DNA from: Sphingopyxis sp. YF1
GTDB lineage: Bacteria; Pseudomonadota; Alphaproteobacteria; Sphingomonadales; Sphingomonadaceae
Assembly (NCBI RefSeq): GCF_022701295.1
Contig: NZ_CP033204.1
Location: 2,728,001 to 2,792,000, forward strand
DNA length: 64,000 nt
Direction of reading: 5' to 3'
The notes beneath the pieces are model-generated. The model saw only the letters and a list, made by a program, of their open reading frames with translations, searched no databases and was not told the origin of the DNA. The position numbers and the translations under genes were made by a program. How positions within the stretch are numbered: the stretch's first letter is position 1; each line of letters starts with the position of its first letter. Below are positions 60,298 through 64,000 of the stretch, piece by piece.

Positions 60298-60711
60298 ATG
60301 GCAGTAGGGATCAAGGTCGGCAGCATTACCGATGAAATCGGCACCGCCGACTTCTTTCACGCTTTCTTCTCAACAATATCGGCGACACTCGAAGATCGCT
60401 GGGGCGCAAGGTTTCCGGTCTTGCTCAACCAGCTTTATCAAGGCTCGCTCCCGCACTCACAAGCTGCGACTGCACTCAGCGAGCTTGCGCAAATAAGCAG
60501 CGAACTGGCCGCGTTTCCGCCCTCTGCGGTCGTTTGGGATATCGATGATCGTACCAAACAGCCACCTTGGGGCGACAATATCAGTGAAGATATCACCAAT
60601 CTCGCCAACTATTTCGTAACATCAACCGGCCGTGATTTGATTGTGACCGTTACGGAAGCGCTCGACGACCTGCACAGCATTGGAGGCAGTGCCGAAATCG
60701 TGCAATGTTGA
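60298..60711 (+). CDS. Imm70-like immunity protein (orphan)
   Basis: 137 residues from ATG 60298. The middle carries LEDRWGARFPVLLNQLYQGS and VVWDIDDRTKQPPWGDNISE, followed by NLANYFVTSTGRDL, a pattern I recall from the Imm70 family of polymorphic-toxin immunity proteins. No toxin gene lies within the window; neighbours are LysR and sdaA. It may protect against toxins of rivals (orphan immunity) or mark a lost toxin locus. Family assignment is from memory and should be treated as likely, not certain. Confidence 0.6.
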   Translation: MAVGIKVGSITDEIGTADFFHAFFSTISATLEDRWGARFPVLLNQLYQGSLPHSQAATALSELAQISSELAAFPPSAVVWDIDDRTKQPPWGDNISEDITNLANYFVTSTGRDLIVTVTEALDDLHSIGGSAEIVQC

Positions 60712-60717
60712 AGCCCC

Positions 60718-62097
<1,380 letters not shown>

Positions 62098-62110
62098 GGC
62101 CGAGATTCTT

Positions 62111-63550
62111 CTAGGGTGCCGGGGCAATCGCTTCGAGAGGGAGCGCCGCGACGATCTGGCGCGACGCGGGCAGCGTATAATGGCCATAGTCAAAATGGAA
62201 AGGCGAACCATCGGGCGCGAACAGCGGACAGACGCCCGCCGCCGGGCATTCGAGGTCCTGCATCGAGATATAGGTCGCGCCCGCAGCGCGGACCTGGGGC
62301 GCCATCAGCCGGTCGAGCGCGACCGGTCCCTGCGCGCGGCCGGCGCGCGCCACCGCGAGGTCGTCACGCGCGACCGCGCGGGCGAGCAGGCGCGGCAGCG
62401 GTTCGTCATATTCGACCGACGGCCCGAGCACGGTCACCGCGATGCCGCGGTCGCGGAAACGGCGAATGGCGCGGAGCACGCCGGCCATCTCCCCTTCCTG
62501 CCAGCGCGCCGACAGGATGACGCGGTCGAGCCGCCCTTCGCCGGGCAGCGTGCCGAAACCGATCTCCATCACCTCGGTACAGCGTTTTGCGCCCGCAGTC
62601 GGCCAGACCGGCCGGCACCCCGACCCGTTGACCTGCATCACATGCACGTCGGGCAGGCGTTCGGCGATCGCCTGCACCACCTGTCCGGCGTGGCTGTCGC
62701 CGAGGATCATCACGTTCGGCCGGTCGGGGCGCAGCGTCGCGCAGCGCGCCACGTCGAAGCGCGGGTTGATGCTGTCGGCCATGCACAGCCCGCTCTTGAA
62801 CTGCAGCTTCGCGGCCGGCGAGAAATCATAGTCGAGATAGGTCAGGATGCGTTCGATCTTCGGGTCGGCGATGCGCGCCGCCGACGCCTGCATCGCGAGA
62901 ACCGCCGCGGCGCCCGCGACCGCCAGCATCGCGACCAGCGCCGACCACAGGATGCGCGGCGTCGCCCAGCCGCGGCCGCGATCGAGGAAGGGGCGCTCGA
63001 TCAGGCGGTAGCTGAGGATCGCCAGCACGAAGGACAGCGCGATCGTCGCCGCCATCTCGCCCGCGTCGAGCGTCATGCCGCGTTCGAAGCGCCAGAAGCT
63101 CATCACCGGCCAGTGCCACAGATAGAGCGAGTAGCTGATGTCGCCGACGAAACGCATCGGCGCGAGCGAGAGCAGCCGCGCCGTGCCGCCGCTCTCGCCA
63201 TAGGCGATGAGCAGCGCGGTGCCGATGCACGGCAGCAACGCCCACGGCGCGGGGAAGCTGCTGTCCTCCGTGATCACGAACAGCCCCGCGATCACGAGCG
63301 CGAGGCCGGTCCACGCCGCGGCGACCCTGATCCGGCCGGCCAGAGCGGGAAAGCCCCCCGTCGCGACAAGCGCGCCAAGTCCCAGTTCCCATGCACGCGT
63401 CGGCAGCAGGTAGAAGGCGAACGCCGCCTTGTTGATCATCGTGAAGGCAAAGGCCAGCCCCAGCGACGCCGCGACAATCGCCCACAGCGCGGGCACGATC
63501 CGCTTCGGCAGCCAGCGATGGAGCGCGAGCAGCAGCAGCGGATAGATGTT
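62111..63550 (-). pseudogene. OafA/YrhL-type acyltransferase with C-terminal SGNH domain, N-terminus missing
   Basis: 480 codons of homologous frame remain. Homology begins abruptly at NIYPLLLLALHRWLPKRI, which in full-length members follows WSLGVEEQFYL about 150-170 residues in; directly upstream the frame meets a TAG stop at 63559-63557. The missing part holds the first membrane helices and the catalytic His, so O-acylation should be lost. The remaining membrane segments and the SGNH esterase domain (NVMILGDSHAGQVVQ, late DYGHY) are intact. A GTG at 63496 could still start a shorter protein. The break marks a recombination or insertion junction. Confidence 0.8.
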
Positions 63551-64000
63551 AGGGGACTAGAGGTTCCAGAACGCCGGGATTGAGCGGCATATTGTGGGAT
63601 TGCGCGGGACGAAGGGCGGAAAACCGGGCGTTTCGGCACATTCGGGGCGCTCCGTGGAAGTGGGACCGTTATCTAGATTAACCACCGTAATAGACATCGC
63701 TCGGACAGGATCAACCAGAGTCGGGCGCGAGCTTCTTAGAAGCGCGTGAGACGGCGCTGAGCGGGCTCTCAGGCGGCTTTCAGTCGGGCGATGACGGCGG
63801 GGCGGCCCGAAAACGAGCGCGGTAAGTGGGACCGGAAGTGGGACCCTGGGCAAAAATGGGTCGTTTCAGGTCCCACTTAGCATTTGGCGCGGAAATCCGG
63901 GCGTTTTGACGCGGCGAATGGCACGCACCGCCTTGCAGTCAAAGACTTAAGTGGGCCGGATCAAATCAGCTGTCGACGGCGTTTGCCATGCGACAATCTT
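63551..64000. other. Non-coding junction sequence with repeated AAGTGGGACC
   Basis: 450 bases with no convincing gene; a 98-residue minus frame (63853-63557) has no protein-like features. The 10-mer AAGTGGGACC occurs at 63658-63667, 63824-63833, 63836-63845 and, on the minus strand, 63878-63869; AAGTGGGCCG at 63949-63958 is a near copy. CCGGGCGTTT is repeated at 63624-63633 and 63897-63906. Repeated short sites at the edge of a truncated gene fit the terminal binding sites of a transposon or other integrated element whose body lies beyond the window. Confidence 0.5.

Noticed and set aside
63557-63853. 98-codon minus-strand open frame at the right end
   Set aside because: No conserved pattern, Pro/Arg-rich, contains the repeated AAGTGGGACC site in its frame, and ends by chance in the TAG just before the acyltransferase homology.

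Overview
The window looks like chromosome from a sphingomonad (Sphingomonadales, Alphaproteobacteria; something close to Sphingopyxis or Novosphingobium would fit). The grounds are high GC, two large TonB-dependent receptors with typical sphingomonad signal peptides and plug starts, an arylsulfatase, an adhC/fghA formaldehyde route, tightly packed ATGA/GTGA/TGATG gene overlaps, and inverted repeats of a type I associate with sphingomonad genomes. This assignment is inference; I saw no rRNA, tRNA or CRISPR.

Region 1 (about 1-34.35 kb) is one large catabolic cluster in several short operons. It contains a 2-oxoacid dehydrogenase E1 alpha (partial) and an FCD-type GntR regulator; a Rieske oxygenase, KstD-like flavoprotein, NTF2-fold protein and MDR reductase operon; an SDR, aldehyde dehydrogenase, GMC oxidoreductase, SDR and two AMP-forming ligases; a P450 divergent from a hydrolase, acyl-CoA ligase, double hot-dog hydratase and enoyl-CoA hydratase operon; a block of two TonB receptors, SDR, MFS transporter and sulfatase on the minus strand; and a CMD-family protein, enoyl-CoA hydratase and TetR operon next to an APH-like phosphotransferase. 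The logic is outer-membrane uptake, sulfate-ester or ester cleavage, oxygenation (Rieske, P450), alcohol to aldehyde to acid oxidation (GMC, ALDH), CoA activation (three ligases) and beta-oxidation or retro-aldol shortening. The substrate is a complex hydrophobic compound (terpenoid, steroid or aryl ether would fit) that I cannot name. An AT-rich motif, TATATGATTA, recurs exactly at five promoters and in degenerate form at most others, so the cluster looks like one regulon.

Region 2 (34.35-36.6 kb) is a less GC-rich patch with a Gfo/Idh/MocA oxidoreductase, a small unknown gene and gene-free sequence. Region 3 (36.6-62.1 kb) is ordinary core and accessory chromosome: an ArsR/AHSA1 pair, an M2 dipeptidase with a TonB-like partner, a three-gene hydrolase/GFA/DsbA operon, a MarR-EmrAB type efflux operon, two GIN-domain proteins, a Gre-like factor with a tiny SANT-like protein, a flavoprotein, a DEAD-box helicase, quinone oxidoreductase, OmpA-like protein, formaldehyde detoxification genes (fghA, adhC) with purU, a LysR regulator, an orphan Imm70-like immunity gene behind a 13-G tract, and sdaA.

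Region 4 (62.1-64 kb) holds an OafA/SGNH acyltransferase that has lost its N-terminal part at a sharp junction near 63,550. Beyond it lies non-coding sequence with several copies of AAGTGGGACC, probably the end of an inserted or rearranged element.
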